64,000 bases of DNA from Noviherbaspirillum saxi (GCF_003591035.1 NZ_QYUO01000001.1:2852001-2916000), one strand, 5' to 3'; positions 45,632 through 55,510 are shown, counted from the stretch's first letter. A program made the numbers and translations. The notes: a model not told the origin generated them from the sequence alone.

Positions 45632-46526
45632 CCCCCAACAGCTCGCGCTGCAGCTCGACTTTTTTTCACCCGATACCTCGTCGCAACCCAGCGTCGACCA
45701 ACCGGCACCGAAACACATACCGCCCCGCGGCACGATGCCGCGGCAGGAGCCGCCGGAACTCTTCCCTTCGCCGACATCCTCGGCCCCGCCGCTTGCCAGC
45801 GCCGGGCGGCGGCGCCTACATGTCGGCGACCATATCCTCGAATACCGGCTGCAACGTTCCAAGCGACGCACCATCGGCTTTTTGATCGATGAAGACGGCT
45901 TACGGCTTACCGCACCGCGCTGGGTGCCGATCGCCGAAATCGAAAGCGCGATCCGGGAAAAGCAGCGCTGGATATTCACCAAGCTCAGCGAGCGGCGCGA
46001 ACGTTCGGCGCGGCGGCTGCAACCGCAAATGCAGTGGTGCGACGGTGCTACGCTGCCCTATCTCGGCGGCGAACTCACGCTACGCATCCTCAATGCACAG
46101 GCCGCAGGCATTGCCTATGATGCGGCAACGCGCGAACTGACCGTCTGCCTGCCGCCGGAGGCGGGTGAACAACAATTGAAGGACCGGGTCCAAGGATGGC
46201 TGCAAGCAGAAGCGAAACGCCTGTTTGCCGAACGTCTGCCCCTCTATGCGGAAAAGCTTGGCGCCAGCTATCAATCGTTCGCGCTATCGTCGGCAACCAC
46301 GCAATGGGGTTCCTGCACGGCGGAAGGAAAGATCCGGCTGAACTGGCGGCTGATTCATTTCGCATTGCCGATGATAGATTACGTCGTCGCGCACGAACTG
46401 TCGCATCTGCGCGAGATGAACCATAGCCCGCGCTTTTGGGCAACCGTGCAGTCGATCTTTCCGGAATTCGAGGCGGCCAAGCGTGCGCTGCGGAATAGCG
46501 GCCCGGAAACACTGCCAATTTTCTAA
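45603..46526 (+). CDS. YgjP-type (DUF45) metallopeptidase
   Basis: 307 residues from a TTG overlapping plsC; the conserved part begins about residue 75. The zinc site is [19 protein letters not shown] (H-E-x2-H ... H), with [19 protein letters not shown] before it, the M48/YgjP-like signature. The Pro-rich first 70 residues are poorly conserved, and an ATG at 45735 could be the true start. Cellular substrate unknown. Confidence 0.88.
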   Translation: MKLLRQTPPDPQQLALQLDFFSPDTSSQPSVDQPAPKHIPPRGTMPRQEPPELFPSPTSSAPPLASAGRRRLHVGDHILEYRLQRSKRRTIGFLIDEDGLRLTAPRWVPIAEIESAIREKQRWIFTKLSERRERSARRLQPQMQWCDGATLPYLGGELTLRILNAQAAGIAYDAATRELTVCLPPEAGEQQLKDRVQGWLQAEAKRLFAERLPLYAEKLGASYQSFALSSATTQWGSCTAEGKIRLNWRLIHFALPMIDYVVAHELSHLREMNHSPRFWATVQSIFPEFEAAKRALRNSGPETLPIF

Positions 46527-46543
46527 ACATTCAAGGATCAAGC

Positions 46544-46924
46544 ATGCGCATACTTCACACAATGCTGCGGGTCGGCGACCTGCAACGCTCCATCGACTTT
46601 TACACCAAGGTGCTGGGCATGAGCCTGTTGCGCACCACCGACCGGCCTGAACAGAAATACACCCTGGCCTTCGTCGGCTATGGCAAGAATCCGGACCATG
46701 CGGAACTTGAGCTGACCTATAACTACGGCGTCGACAAGTATGACCTGGGAAGCGCATACGGCCACATCGCGATCGAAGTCAGCGATGCCTACAAGACGTG
46801 CGAAGCGGTGAAAGCCCAGGGCGGTACGGTCACGCGCGAAGCCGGCCCGGTCAAGGGCGGCAACACCATCATCGCGTTCGTCCAGGATCCGGACGGCTAC
46901 AAGATCGAATTCATCCAGCGCTAA
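46544..46924 (+). CDS. gloA: Lactoylglutathione lyase (glyoxalase I)
   Basis: 126 residues. [50 protein letters not shown], and the metal-ligand end [14 protein letters not shown]. It isomerises the methylglyoxal-glutathione hemithioacetal. The ribosome site CAAGGA lies 10 nt before the ATG. Confidence 0.96.
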   Translation: MRILHTMLRVGDLQRSIDFYTKVLGMSLLRTTDRPEQKYTLAFVGYGKNPDHAELELTYNYGVDKYDLGSAYGHIAIEVSDAYKTCEAVKAQGGTVTREAGPVKGGNTIIAFVQDPDGYKIEFIQR

Positions 46925-46945
46925 TAAAAAATTCAAGGGACGGAC

Positions 46946-47686
46946 ATGCACGTTTCAACATCCTCAATCGAAGAAGTATTCCATGCTCCGGTCGTCGCCA
47001 AACTGCGCGAAGACCTCGCGCTGGCGTTAAGGGCGGCGGCGCATCATGGCCTTGGTGAAGGCGTCTGCAATCATTTCAGCGTCGCCCTGCCTGGCGATCA
47101 GCCGCATTTTCTGTTGAATCCGCGCGGCCTGCTGTGGAGCGAGGTACAGGCCGACGATATCGTGATGATCGATGAGGCTGGCAACAAGCTGGCCGGAAGG
47201 CATGAGGTCGAACCGACCGCCATGATCATTCATGCCGCGATCCATCGTATCGCGCGCAAAGCCTGCGTGCTTCACACCCACATGCCCTACGCGACGGCGC
47301 TGACGTTGACCGAAGACCGCGGTCTCGATCCCATGCTGTCGCAGAATGCGATGCGCTATTACGGCCGCGTTGCGATTGACGGTCGCTACAATGGCCTGGC
47401 ACTCGACGTCTCCGAGGGGGAACGCATTGCCAATGCGATGAATGGCGCCGACGTCCTGTTCCTCGGTAATCACGGCGTCGTTGTGTGCGGTGACCGAGTC
47501 GATTATGCCTATGACGACCTGTACTATCTGGAACGCGCCTGTGCGGTGCAGGTGATTGCACAATCGACCGGTAGAAAACTGATCCCGATCGATGACGCTG
47601 TTGCGCGGCGCGTGGCGGAACAAATGCAAGGCGAACGGCTGCAATCGGAGCTTTTCTTTGAAGCGTTGAGACGTAGCGTGCGCTGA
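46946..47686 (+). CDS. Class II aldolase/adducin family protein
   Basis: 246 residues. Zinc-ligand boxes: EGVCNHFSVALPGD, then VLHTHMPYATAL and FLGNHGVVVCGDRVD. The family includes fuculose-phosphate aldolase relatives and decarboxylases; the substrate cannot be told. It follows gloA by 21 bp on the same strand and may be cotranscribed. Confidence 0.88.
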   Translation: MHVSTSSIEEVFHAPVVAKLREDLALALRAAAHHGLGEGVCNHFSVALPGDQPHFLLNPRGLLWSEVQADDIVMIDEAGNKLAGRHEVEPTAMIIHAAIHRIARKACVLHTHMPYATALTLTEDRGLDPMLSQNAMRYYGRVAIDGRYNGLALDVSEGERIANAMNGADVLFLGNHGVVVCGDRVDYAYDDLYYLERACAVQVIAQSTGRKLIPIDDAVARRVAEQMQGERLQSELFFEALRRSVR

Positions 47687-47801
47687 CACGGCTTAGCCGC
47701 TTCGGTCTAGCAAAGCGGGCATGACGGGAAAAGGCGGAAGGCCTGTTCAATCGGGGTAGCCTGCCTTAATCCTTCATGGACGCCAGCGTTCTACCGTCAC
47801 A

Positions 47802-48893
47802 TTACTCCGGACGGCATTGAACGATCGCGAGTACCTGATCCGCAATCCTGTCCCAAGTGAACTCCTGCGCGAACGCCAGGTTCCGGCTGCTGGTCTGCTC
47901 CCAGCGAGTGCGCTGTTCGAAGCTTTCTATTTCGTTCAGCCATGACGCATGATCCAGATGCGCGGCATAGCACGGATGATCGCCTGCCCATACCTTGACG
48001 CTATCGAGCGCATGCGTGATGACCGGCACCCCGGCCGCCATGCCTTCGAGGATGGTCAGACCGAAGCTTTCAAGATCGGTCGGATGCAGCAGCAGGAAAG
48101 CCTGCCTTAACATGCGTGCAACGTCTTCGGCCCGCTGGCGGCCATGCAAATGAATGCCGGACGCCGGACCATAGTTTGCCTGCATGCTCGCCTGCAGCGG
48201 GCCGTCGCCGATGATATCCAGCCGGTAACCTCTGGCCGCCAGTCCGCTGCGCACGAAAAAGTCCGCCAGCCAGTCGATATGCTTGCTCTTGTCCAGGCGT
48301 CCGACAAATACAAGGCGCCGGTCGTGCGGATACGCCGGCAATTCGGGCGGGAAAAACACTTCGTCCACACCCAGCGGCAATGACTGCACATCCACATGCC
48401 ACTTGCGCTTGGCGCGCGGCGCGGCACGATAGCCGAAGAAACGAACGCGCTGTGCCGGCACGCGCCGGAAAAAGCCGCGCATCGATACCCCGGGCAGCAG
48501 ATGATGACAACGTGCGCGCAAGGCGGGATACTGCCTTTCGAGCAGATAGGCATCGGCTTCGTAAAAGCTCACGATGGCGTCATAGCGCGTCAGGTCGATA
48601 TCGCTTTTGGCCAGCGAACGGAAAAAAGAGTAACTCTCGATCTTGAAGCGGCTGGTCATCAGCAGCTTGCTCAGCAAGCGGTTGTAACGGCTGTCGCGCC
48701 CGAGAAAAGGCAGCGTCAACAATTCGAAGCCGGTGCTGTCGATCAGCGGCTTGCCGGACGGCGTCGCGCTCAGCACGGTCAACTCCACCTTGTCCTTGAC
48801 CCGACGCGCGAGTTGGCCAACCACCGTTTCCGTTCCGCCGATATAGCCGGCGACGGTGGGACAAATGAACAGGACTTTCATGCCGCTCTTCAT
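47802..48893 (-). CDS. Glycosyltransferase family 4 protein (GT-B)
   Basis: 363 residues from the ATG overlapping the upstream stop (ATGA); a slightly later ATG at 48881 (MKVLFICPTVAGYIGGTE) is also possible. Donor-site features: LVFVGRLDKSKHIDWL and the E-x7-E-like SFGLTILEGMAAGVPVI. It transfers a sugar for LPS or another envelope glycan. It is coupled to the O-antigen ligase-like gene. Confidence 0.88.
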   Translation of the reverse strand: MKSGMKVLFICPTVAGYIGGTETVVGQLARRVKDKVELTVLSATPSGKPLIDSTGFELLTLPFLGRDSRYNRLLSKLLMTSRFKIESYSFFRSLAKSDIDLTRYDAIVSFYEADAYLLERQYPALRARCHHLLPGVSMRGFFRRVPAQRVRFFGYRAAPRAKRKWHVDVQSLPLGVDEVFFPPELPAYPHDRRLVFVGRLDKSKHIDWLADFFVRSGLAARGYRLDIIGDGPLQASMQANYGPASGIHLHGRQRAEDVARMLRQAFLLLHPTDLESFGLTILEGMAAGVPVITHALDSVKVWAGDHPCYAAHLDHASWLNEIESFEQRTRWEQTSSRNLAFAQEFTWDRIADQVLAIVQCRPE

Positions 48894-50089
48894 GCGGTCG
48901 CTCCCTGCCGCTGCATGCATGGCAATCCGGGGCGCAGCAGACTGCCCTGCAAGCCGATGAACAGCATCAGCCAGGCATGGCTGACGGCACCCATGAACAT
49001 GGTATTGGTCATGCTGCCGACGATGCAGACAACTGCAAACGCGAACACCACGCCGCCTTCAAATGACTGCCTGTGCCGCCAGCCGGTCCACAGTACCGCC
49101 GCATACAGCCACAGCAATGCAGCCAATCCGACCAGTCCATAGCTCGATGCAAAGAACAGGAAGGCATTGTGCGGCTCGACAAACCCCTTGGCTTCGGCCG
49201 TCAAATGACGATTATTCCAGGCGCGGGCAAAGCCGCCCTGCCCTGCACCGAATACGGGATGGGCGCGCACCACCTCAGCCGCGGTATTCCACATGTCGAC
49301 ACGATAGCCAAGCGAGGTTTCCTTGCGGTCCTGCTGCATCAGCTTCAGATCGCTGATGCCTTCGTTGATGCGCTTTTGCACACGCGGCGACAGGCCGACC
49401 AGCAGTAGACCGATCAGGCAACCCACCAGTACCAGCTTGCGATTTTTTTGCGCGACCATATTGCCGACCACCAGCGGCAGCAGCAACAGCAGCGACAGCA
49501 ATCCGCTGCGTCCATCGCCTGAAACCAGTCCGATGAAAAACAGCCCCATGCCGGCGAGGCAGGCCAGTCTGACGATACGCCGGCTGTCGTGCTTGTAGAG
49601 AATCGACAGCAGCACCGTCGCGATCGCCAGCAACTGCGAATACAGGATGTAATTGCCCAGTGCCGCCAGGCCGGTTGCCAGATGTACTTCTCCCGGGAAG
49701 CGAATCTGCACGTAACAGAAAACGATGAAGACGCCTGCGACAAATGCGCGTATCCACGGCATGACCGGCATCCTGCTCGACGCCAGGTAGACGATAAAGG
49801 CCGCTATCCAGTAATAGCTGAGATTGAGTTCGGTATGGCCGGGATCTTCATGCAGCAATAGCGACAATCCCGGCAGGATCGCCAGCAGCAATGCCGGCGC
49901 CAGCCACGGCTGGGGACGAAATCCGCGCCATGCCTCGACAAAGCGCTCACTGCAAATGAAGAGTATGGAGGCAACCAGCAGCGTGATATACAACAGCGGC
50001 TTCGAAAGGGGGAGAAAGAAAAACGCGGCCGTCATCGCGTACTGCGCCGCTGCGCCCGATGTCACCAACTGCCTCATGTAGTCGACCAA
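48890..50089 (-). CDS. O-antigen ligase/polymerase family membrane protein
   Basis: 399 residues with about ten hydrophobic helices and the large periplasmic loop typical of WaaL/Wzy (FGAGQGGFARAWNNRH, then FVEPHNAFLFFASSYG). The H-N-A-F motif is the family hallmark. It joins or polymerises O-polysaccharide on lipid A-core. It lies upstream of, and coupled to, the glycosyltransferase. Confidence 0.85.
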   Translation of the reverse strand: MVDYMRQLVTSGAAAQYAMTAAFFFLPLSKPLLYITLLVASILFICSERFVEAWRGFRPQPWLAPALLLAILPGLSLLLHEDPGHTELNLSYYWIAAFIVYLASSRMPVMPWIRAFVAGVFIVFCYVQIRFPGEVHLATGLAALGNYILYSQLLAIATVLLSILYKHDSRRIVRLACLAGMGLFFIGLVSGDGRSGLLSLLLLLPLVVGNMVAQKNRKLVLVGCLIGLLLVGLSPRVQKRINEGISDLKLMQQDRKETSLGYRVDMWNTAAEVVRAHPVFGAGQGGFARAWNNRHLTAEAKGFVEPHNAFLFFASSYGLVGLAALLWLYAAVLWTGWRHRQSFEGGVVFAFAVVCIVGSMTNTMFMGAVSHAWLMLFIGLQGSLLRPGLPCMQRQGATA

Positions 50090-50273
50090 TCCTTGTCATT
50101 TCTATTGATATACCGCTGGTCGTTCTGCATGTTCTGCTACGTCATCCGCTTAAAACCGAGTAATTTTTGTGTTGCCGACCGGCACGCGGATTATAACGGT
50201 CAACCGCCCGGATGACGCAAAATCCGACTGGGTCTCCGCATCATTCCGGAGCATCCTTGATGGTTCAAAGCGC

Positions 50274-50301
50274 AATAAAAAAGGCAGGCGTAGCCTGCCT
50301 T
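50274..50301 (-). terminator. Rho-independent terminator of the Ala/Lys-rich gene
   Basis: On the minus strand AAGGCAGGC pairs with GCCTGCCTT around a TAC loop, followed by a run of six T residues. It lies 28 bp past the stop of the gene at 50329. Confidence 0.9.
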
Positions 50302-50328
50302 GCAATCGAGGGTGTGCGGCGATTGTGG

Positions 50329-50682
50329 TTACTTGGAAGCCTTGTCTGCCCTCGCATCAGCCTTGTCGGCCTTGGCATCCGCGGCAGCCGACTCCTTGTC
50401 GGCCTTCGCATCCGCCTTCTTCTTCGATGCCTTGGCATCGGCTTTTGCCTTTTGCTTGTCCGCCTTGGCGTCCGCTTTCGTGGCCTTTTCATCGGCCTTG
50501 GCATCTGCTTTCGTGGCCTTTTCATCGGCCTTGGCAGCTTCCTTGGCGTTCTTGCTGTCAGCCTTGGTGTCGCTGCTCATAGTCGATGACGACGACCCGG
50601 CCGCCGGTGCGGCGGTATGGGTGGCGGCAAATGCCGAAGTCGCAAACACGCTGGCGATCAACATGGCAATCAGTTTGTTCAT
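50329..50682 (-). CDS. Secreted Ala/Lys/Asp-rich repeat protein
   Basis: 117 residues from an ATG with AAAGGAG. A signal peptide (MNKLIAMLIASVFATSAFAA) is followed by a low-complexity, helix-prone mature part of repeated ADKADAKAD-like units (KADEKATKADAKADEKATKA). It is periplasmic and highly charged. Such proteins in Burkholderiales have no proven role; a polyion-binding or stress role is possible. Confidence 0.8.
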   Translation of the reverse strand: MNKLIAMLIASVFATSAFAATHTAAPAAGSSSSTMSSDTKADSKNAKEAAKADEKATKADAKADEKATKADAKADKQKAKADAKASKKKADAKADKESAAADAKADKADARADKASK

Positions 50683-50852
50683 GGTTTCTCCTTTCTGATA
50701 GTGGGAGCAATTCAACAAGATCAGTCTAGACAAACGGTGCGCCAGCAATAGATAAAAAATAAAAAGTTACAAGTTTTGCCAGAGAATCTTTCCAGATCAA
50801 AACTTCATCGACGCTTGAATTCATACGGCTGACTCGCCGGCTAATTCGCTGC

Positions 50853-51764
50853 TTAAAACTGATCCCAGTGCGGGTCCGGACCGAAGTGAGCGAGCAAATG
50901 ATCGATGAAGGCCCTGACCTTGGGCTGCATGTAACGATTCGGCATATAGACCGCATACATGCTCATGTCGGGATTGGCCACGCTGTCGGGCAGGATCTCT
51001 TTCAGACGGCCGCTCTTGAGATGGTGGCCAAGAATATAGGTCGGAAAAAGCACGATCCCCAGGCCATCGAGCGCCAGTTGCAGCAGCACCTCGGAATTAT
51101 TGACGCGGCACTTGCCGTTGACCGACAGCGATATTTCCTTGCTGCCGGTCTGGTAGCGCCAGCCGCTGCGCAGCGCCGGAATGCCCTGGTAAACCAGGCA
51201 TTGGTGCTGTGCCAGTTCCTGCGGCGTACGCGGCGTGCCGTGCCGCTCAAGATATTCCGGCGAGGCGCAGGTCACCCAGCGCACCGGTGCAATGCGGCGC
51301 GCAATCATGTTGGCCGGCGGATTATCGCTGATACGGATCGCCAGATCGTAGCCTTCCTCGACGATATCGACCGGACGGTCGGTCGCGTTCAATTCGACTT
51401 CCACTTCGTCGTAGCGCTTCAGAAAAGTCTGCAGCGCCGGCGCCAGGTGCAGCGAAGCAAAGATCACCGGCGAAGTGATGCGCAATACCCCGCGCGGCTC
51501 GACCTGTAGCTGGGTCACGGTTTCGGCCGCCGCATCGATTTCCTGCGCAATGCGGGCGCAGTGTTCGTAATAGGCCGAACCGATCTCGGTCAGGCTCATG
51601 CGCCGCGTGGTACGGTTCAGCAGCCTGACGCCGAGCGCGCTTTCCAGATTGCTGACCTGCTTGCTGACCAGGGATTTCGAGGTTTTCAGTTGCTGCGCGG
51701 CCGCCGAAAAGCTGCGGGTTTCAACCACTTTCGCGAAAGCCATCATTTCCACCAGGCGTTCCAT
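50853..51764 (-). CDS. LysR-family transcriptional regulator
   Basis: 303 residues from MERLVEMMAF. HTH FSAAAQQLKTSKSLVSKQVS, then SNLESALGVRLLNRTTRRMS. The substrate-binding domain belongs to the group with PRGVLRITSPVIFASLHLAP. An ATG 15 bases earlier is an alternative. It is divergent from the DUF2917 gene, the usual layout for a LysR regulator and its target. Confidence 0.93.
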   Translation of the reverse strand: MERLVEMMAFAKVVETRSFSAAAQQLKTSKSLVSKQVSNLESALGVRLLNRTTRRMSLTEIGSAYYEHCARIAQEIDAAAETVTQLQVEPRGVLRITSPVIFASLHLAPALQTFLKRYDEVEVELNATDRPVDIVEEGYDLAIRISDNPPANMIARRIAPVRWVTCASPEYLERHGTPRTPQELAQHQCLVYQGIPALRSGWRYQTGSKEISLSVNGKCRVNNSEVLLQLALDGLGIVLFPTYILGHHLKSGRLKEILPDSVANPDMSMYAVYMPNRYMQPKVRAFIDHLLAHFGPDPHWDQF

Positions 51765-51821
51765 GTCTGCTCCCGTCATTGTGTCGCAATGGGCCTTGCC
51801 ATATGCTGAAATTGTCCATCA

Positions 51822-51842
51822 TTGGAAACAATCTTATTCCAA
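51822..51842. promoter_or_regulatory. Candidate LysR operator TTGGAA-N9-TTCCAA
   Basis: A perfect 6-bp inverted repeat with 9-nt spacing (a T-N11-A-type LysR box) in the divergent region between the LysR gene and the DUF2917 gene. TTGACG follows at 51844 and could be a -35 element for the plus-strand gene, though no clear -10 was found. Confidence 0.55.
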
Positions 51843-51933
51843 TTTGACGGATTGTAAATACATAGGGACAAACGATAATGAGCTTCATGGAGGCAATATC
51901 CTGCCTTCCGATCCGAGAAACCTGGAGATCACC

Positions 51934-52305
51934 ATGAATGCCAAAGTTCACAAGACTTCCGTAGCCGACGCTGTCACCACACACGACAGCGCCATGCACA
52001 AGCTCGCCCCAGCCGGCGAAACCATCACACTCGACCAGGCGCAAGCCGCGCATTTGCACGATGCAGCCGGCTGGACCGTGCGTGCGCTCGACGGCAGCGT
52101 CTGGATCACGCAGGATGGCGATATCCGCGACGTGGTGCTGGAAACCGGCGAAGCCTTCGTACTCGACCGCAACGTCCCTGCACTGCTTTCACCGCTCGGC
52201 AAGGCACGCATCAGCGTCAGGCTCGACACCTGCTGCGAGCAGAAGCAGCCGCGTCGCGCCGGCATGACTGCCCTGCCGGCCAGCGCACGCCTGTCCATCG
52301 CATGA
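51934..52305 (+). CDS. DUF2917 family protein
   Basis: 123 residues after GGAG. The family core is LDGSVWITQDGDIRDVVLET, then GEAFVLDRNVPALLSPLG, a cupin-like small beta domain. Function is unknown; in Burkholderiales it is often divergent from a LysR gene, as here. It precedes the acetyltransferase by 1 nt. Confidence 0.8.
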   Translation: MNAKVHKTSVADAVTTHDSAMHKLAPAGETITLDQAQAAHLHDAAGWTVRALDGSVWITQDGDIRDVVLETGEAFVLDRNVPALLSPLGKARISVRLDTCCEQKQPRRAGMTALPASARLSIA

Positions 52306-52306
52306 T

Positions 52307-53074
52307 GTGGAGCATGCCATGGGTAGCCTGTTTCCCTTTTCGCTCGACTGGAAGGATTATCTTCCATTCGGGCTGAACGGCTCGAACGCGCCCGGCCAGG
52401 CCGATGATGCCGATGTGCGCGATACCTTCCGCTTGCGCAACGGCACCGCAGTCACGCTGCGCGCGGTACGGGCCGATGACGCCGATCGCATACAGTCGCT
52501 GGTACATGACTTGTCGATGGAAAGCCGCTACCACCGATTCTTTTATCCGCTGCATGAATTGCCACCCGACATGCTGGCGCGTTTCACGCTGAACGATCCG
52601 ACCGGGGCGATGACCGTGCTTGCCGTGATCAGAAGCGGCGACAGCGAAGTGGCCATCGGCATGGCGCAGTATGTCGCCGATCCCTATCCCTTGCGCGGCG
52701 AATTCGCGGTGGTGGTCTCCGATGAATGGCAGCGCAGCGGCCTCGGCACGCGGCTGATCCAGACGCTGATCTGCGTCGCGCGTGCGGCCGGCATCACCCA
52801 GCTTGAAGGCGACGTGCTCGCGGAAAACGAAGCGATGGTACGGCTGATGGTCAGCATGGGCTTCGCACTGGATACGCATGAAGACGGCGCATATCTTTGG
52901 AAGGCGTCGAAGGTGTTGAGCACTCCGGAATGGGGATGTTCATCGCTGGCGGACATCGCAGCGCGAGCCCGGCATAGGGAAGTCAGGATGGAGCTAACCG
53001 GTCCTAAGCAACAAACTCCATCCCGGACTGCATCACCCCGATCAGGGCAGCCTTGTTCTCATTGCTTTCGCTGA
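52307..53074 (+). CDS. GNAT-family N-acetyltransferase
   Basis: 255 residues. Acceptor part LRAVRADDADRIQSLVHDLS; acetyl-CoA loop FAVVVSDEWQRSGLGTRLIQ (Q/R-x2-G-x-G); closing ENEAMVRLMVSMGFAL. The type matches GNATs fused to acyl-CoA synthetases, here alone. Its 3' end overlaps the convergent gene by 71 bp; the true stop region is loosely conserved. Target unknown. Confidence 0.88.
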   Translation: MEHAMGSLFPFSLDWKDYLPFGLNGSNAPGQADDADVRDTFRLRNGTAVTLRAVRADDADRIQSLVHDLSMESRYHRFFYPLHELPPDMLARFTLNDPTGAMTVLAVIRSGDSEVAIGMAQYVADPYPLRGEFAVVVSDEWQRSGLGTRLIQTLICVARAAGITQLEGDVLAENEAMVRLMVSMGFALDTHEDGAYLWKASKVLSTPEWGCSSLADIAARARHREVRMELTGPKQQTPSRTASPRSGQPCSHCFR

Positions 53075-53969
53075 AGCCGATCAATACATCGGCGCGGCCC
53101 CATTGATTGGTATCGAGCAGGTTCGACCACATGGCAAAGCCGCCGGAATCCGGTTCGCGATGCAGCACATTCTTGTACAGCAGCGTGACAAACTGCGCAG
53201 TGCTTACATTGGTGCCGTACTTGGTAATGAACTCGGTCGACTGCTGAAACATGGTCGAGACCTCAGTCAAACTGTGGCCTTGATCCATGTAATTCATCCA
53301 GGTCGCCAAGCCGCCGGTATCCGGTTTGCGATCGAAGGCCGCCTGATAAAGCCTGTAGGCTTGACCCGCACTGCCGCCGGTGTCAAATGCCAGGGCCTTG
53401 TCCGAAAAGGCCACACGCTCCACATTGCGCAGTGTGTCGACGCCATCGGGTCCGCTCACCGTGAGCGTACCGCCGTTCTGCGTAATCTGGTAAAGGCTGC
53501 GCGCGCCATTGAAGTATGCGGTGTCGTTTCCTCCGCCGCCATCGATGGTGTCGTTGCCGCCGAAGCCGCGCAGCGCGTTGTTGAATGAATTGCCAAAGAG
53601 GGTATCGCCGCTTGCATAGACTCTTTGTTCCGCCAACACTGCGGTGACATCGTTCGCGCTGAAAGCCATGCTGCCGTTGGCGGACAGCAGCGTCTCGTTA
53701 CTCGCGGTATGCACATAGCTTATCGAGGTCACCACGATGGTGGTATACGAAGTCAGGGTAAAGCCGATATTGCCGGTAAAGCCTCCGGCAAACCCGACAG
53801 CAACCGCAGCAGGCTGACCGAGCGCCGGTGCGTCGCCGACCCAGCTTGGCGTAATACTGACAATGGAGCCGAGCAGATTCTGGTTGGCGGTAGACAGCGC
53901 GGTGCTGGCCGCCATATTGCCCAAGCCATACTTGCTGGCCGCATCGTGAATCTGGTAGGTCATTCCCAT
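53004..53969 (-). CDS. DUF4214 protein with RTX-type calcium-binding repeat
   Basis: 321 residues. Internal GGNDTIDGGGGNDTAYF (about 134-150) is a glycine/Asp-rich Ca-binding nonapeptide pair. Two DUF4214 units follow (YRLYQAAFDRKPDTGGLATW, then LLYKNVLHREPDSGGFAMWS). No signal peptide is seen, as usual for type I secreted or S-layer-associated proteins. Likely cell surface or exported; the secretion system is not nearby. Confidence 0.85.
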   Translation of the reverse strand: MGMTYQIHDAASKYGLGNMAASTALSTANQNLLGSIVSITPSWVGDAPALGQPAAVAVGFAGGFTGNIGFTLTSYTTIVVTSISYVHTASNETLLSANGSMAFSANDVTAVLAEQRVYASGDTLFGNSFNNALRGFGGNDTIDGGGGNDTAYFNGARSLYQITQNGGTLTVSGPDGVDTLRNVERVAFSDKALAFDTGGSAGQAYRLYQAAFDRKPDTGGLATWMNYMDQGHSLTEVSTMFQQSTEFITKYGTNVSTAQFVTLLYKNVLHREPDSGGFAMWSNLLDTNQWGRADVLIGFSESNENKAALIGVMQSGMEFVA

Positions 53970-54536
53970 TGCGCAGTTTCCTGTTATTGATACGTTAAAA
54001 ATTACGCCGACAGCGGGTCCGTTTTTTCAGCCACGCCGTCGAAGCGATTGAACCACCATGATTAACAAGTCAACAATTAAAGCGGAAATCGGCAGCATCC
54101 GCAAGCGCATTGCGCAATGCCCGCCACACTCTCCCATAATTATGTGAGGACATTTACCGTGTCCCGGCTTAGATTTACCTCATCTAACGGAAAACGCGAG
54201 CAGCAATGGCCCTCGCATCAACGACACCTGCCAGGATTCGGTTGGCTGAGATCGATGCGGTGCGGATGGAACACTCTATGTCCGTATTCGTGGAGAACAG
54301 TTGAAATCAGTGTGGCGCATCGATCGCGATAAAAGGCGATGGCGTCAATGCGGTATGTGGCGAGGGTATGCCGACTTGCGATTTTGGGTTGAATTGGGCA
54401 CAGGGGAATCCGGAGAACTTGGGGATGTAGCGAAGTCATGCGAGATGCATGCTTGCGCTGCTATGGGATGCGGGTGCTCGACTGGGCGAAGTTTTGCGGT
54501 AACGACCGGCCGGCGATGAAAATCCCTACTTTAAGC
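53970..54536. other. Intergenic, no confident gene
   Basis: About 570 bases at the edge of the type VI effector region. A 72-codon plus-strand frame (54301-54519) with a TTG start is Arg/Trp-rich and has no ribosome site; I do not accept it. No inverted repeats of note. Confidence 0.4.
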
Positions 54537-55073
54537 CTAGTCTTCCAGTGACTTGAAGTCTTCCGTTGCAAGGGCATCGTATGCGAGCTCGGCAATGTTT
54601 GCAGACGCGCTATCTGTGCAACGAAGGCGGCGCACAATGTGCCCATTCTTCTTGACCACCAACCCTGCACTGAATTCGGGGGCTCTTTCTCCATTTTCGG
54701 CTCTGATTTTGCTTGTGGTGCGGTCATAGACGACATAGTCGTATGGCGGGACGGAAAATCGCAGGTGTGTTTCCCCACCACCCGCATAAGCTGTGGAACT
54801 GGTAAGGAACATCAAGTCAGGAGGTTGTCTTCCACTAGGATATTGCATTTCAATCCTCTTCTTCGTTCCGAACCTGTACTGAAGGTGACCTCTATTTTTT
54901 GTCAATATAGGTGACGCGCAAACAGATACTGTCTTTGACTGAACACTACAACTGAAGATGACGTCCTCATCGCCGCCGCACAACGTCTTAGAATATCGAG
55001 AATTTGCTGATGCATGTTCCGCTATACCGAGAACGAGCAGCGCCGTGATTCTGGGCAGTGATTTAATTTTCAT
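54537..55073 (-). CDS. Hypothetical exported protein (178 aa)
   Basis: From ATG 55073 there is a signal peptide (MKIKSLPRITALLVLGIAEH, Ala-rich end). Mature part: CGGDEDVIFSCSVQSKTVSV, then CASPILTKNRGHLQYRFGTK and VCASP-type cysteines. A beta-rich periplasmic protein. The pattern FSC.....K.VSVCAS....G.L.YR.G is seen in small secreted proteins of many proteobacteria, often beside T6SS effectors. Function unknown. Confidence 0.65.
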   Translation of the reverse strand: MKIKSLPRITALLVLGIAEHASANSRYSKTLCGGDEDVIFSCSVQSKTVSVCASPILTKNRGHLQYRFGTKKRIEMQYPSGRQPPDLMFLTSSTAYAGGGETHLRFSVPPYDYVVYDRTTSKIRAENGERAPEFSAGLVVKKNGHIVRRLRCTDSASANIAELAYDALATEDFKSLED

Positions 55074-55158
55074 TTGTTCTTGGCTCGGATGTGTACCGTG
55101 GCACGTCAAACATTAATAGCGTCTACCAGAATACCACTGCTACGTTTCGCCTGACCGA

Positions 55159-55208
55159 GGAATCAGGTCTTACAACAGCTTATCCAGTGAGTTGCAAGAC
55201 CTGATTCC
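55159..55208. other. 18-bp inverted repeat between exported gene and relic
   Basis: GGAATCAGGTCTTACAAC (55159-55176) pairs at 17 of 18 positions with GTTGCAAGACCTGATTCC (55191-55208), loop 14 nt. No T-run follows on either strand. It may be a bidirectional terminator or a recombination scar. Confidence 0.6.
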
Positions 55209-55259
55209 ATTCTCTGTGGTCCCATGCTTGTTAAATGACGTATTCATAATTGTTTAACT

Positions 55260-55483
55260 TTATTTAGGATAGGCTGTATGAATCAAGTATCCACCTTTTC
55301 CATCTTGGATTAGAACCAAATTAACATTCGGCAGCAGGCGTTCTGCCGAGTACCCGGGAAACTCGTCTAGCGATTTATATTTAAAGCTTTCTCCTACGAT
55401 CCATGGTCCGCATACTCGTAACAGCGCATTTTCATCCCAGTCGTTAAGTTATATTCTTTCGCGTAAATTATTGTTTTCCGCAT
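55260..55483 (-). pseudogene. Frameshifted short gene, possible orphan immunity protein
   Basis: One frame gives MRKTIIYAKEYNL. After a single missing base the next frame gives NDWDENALLRVCGPWIVGES, then LDEFPGYSAERLLPNVNLVL and GGYLIHTAYPK before TAA. Joined, it is a coherent protein of about 74 residues, so the gene is broken by one 1-nt deletion near 55443 (TTAAC where TTAAAC is expected). Its place after a toxin/immunity pair suggests an orphan immunity gene. Confidence 0.6.
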
Positions 55484-55510
55484 CGCATCTTCATCACTTC
55501 GCTCGGGCAA

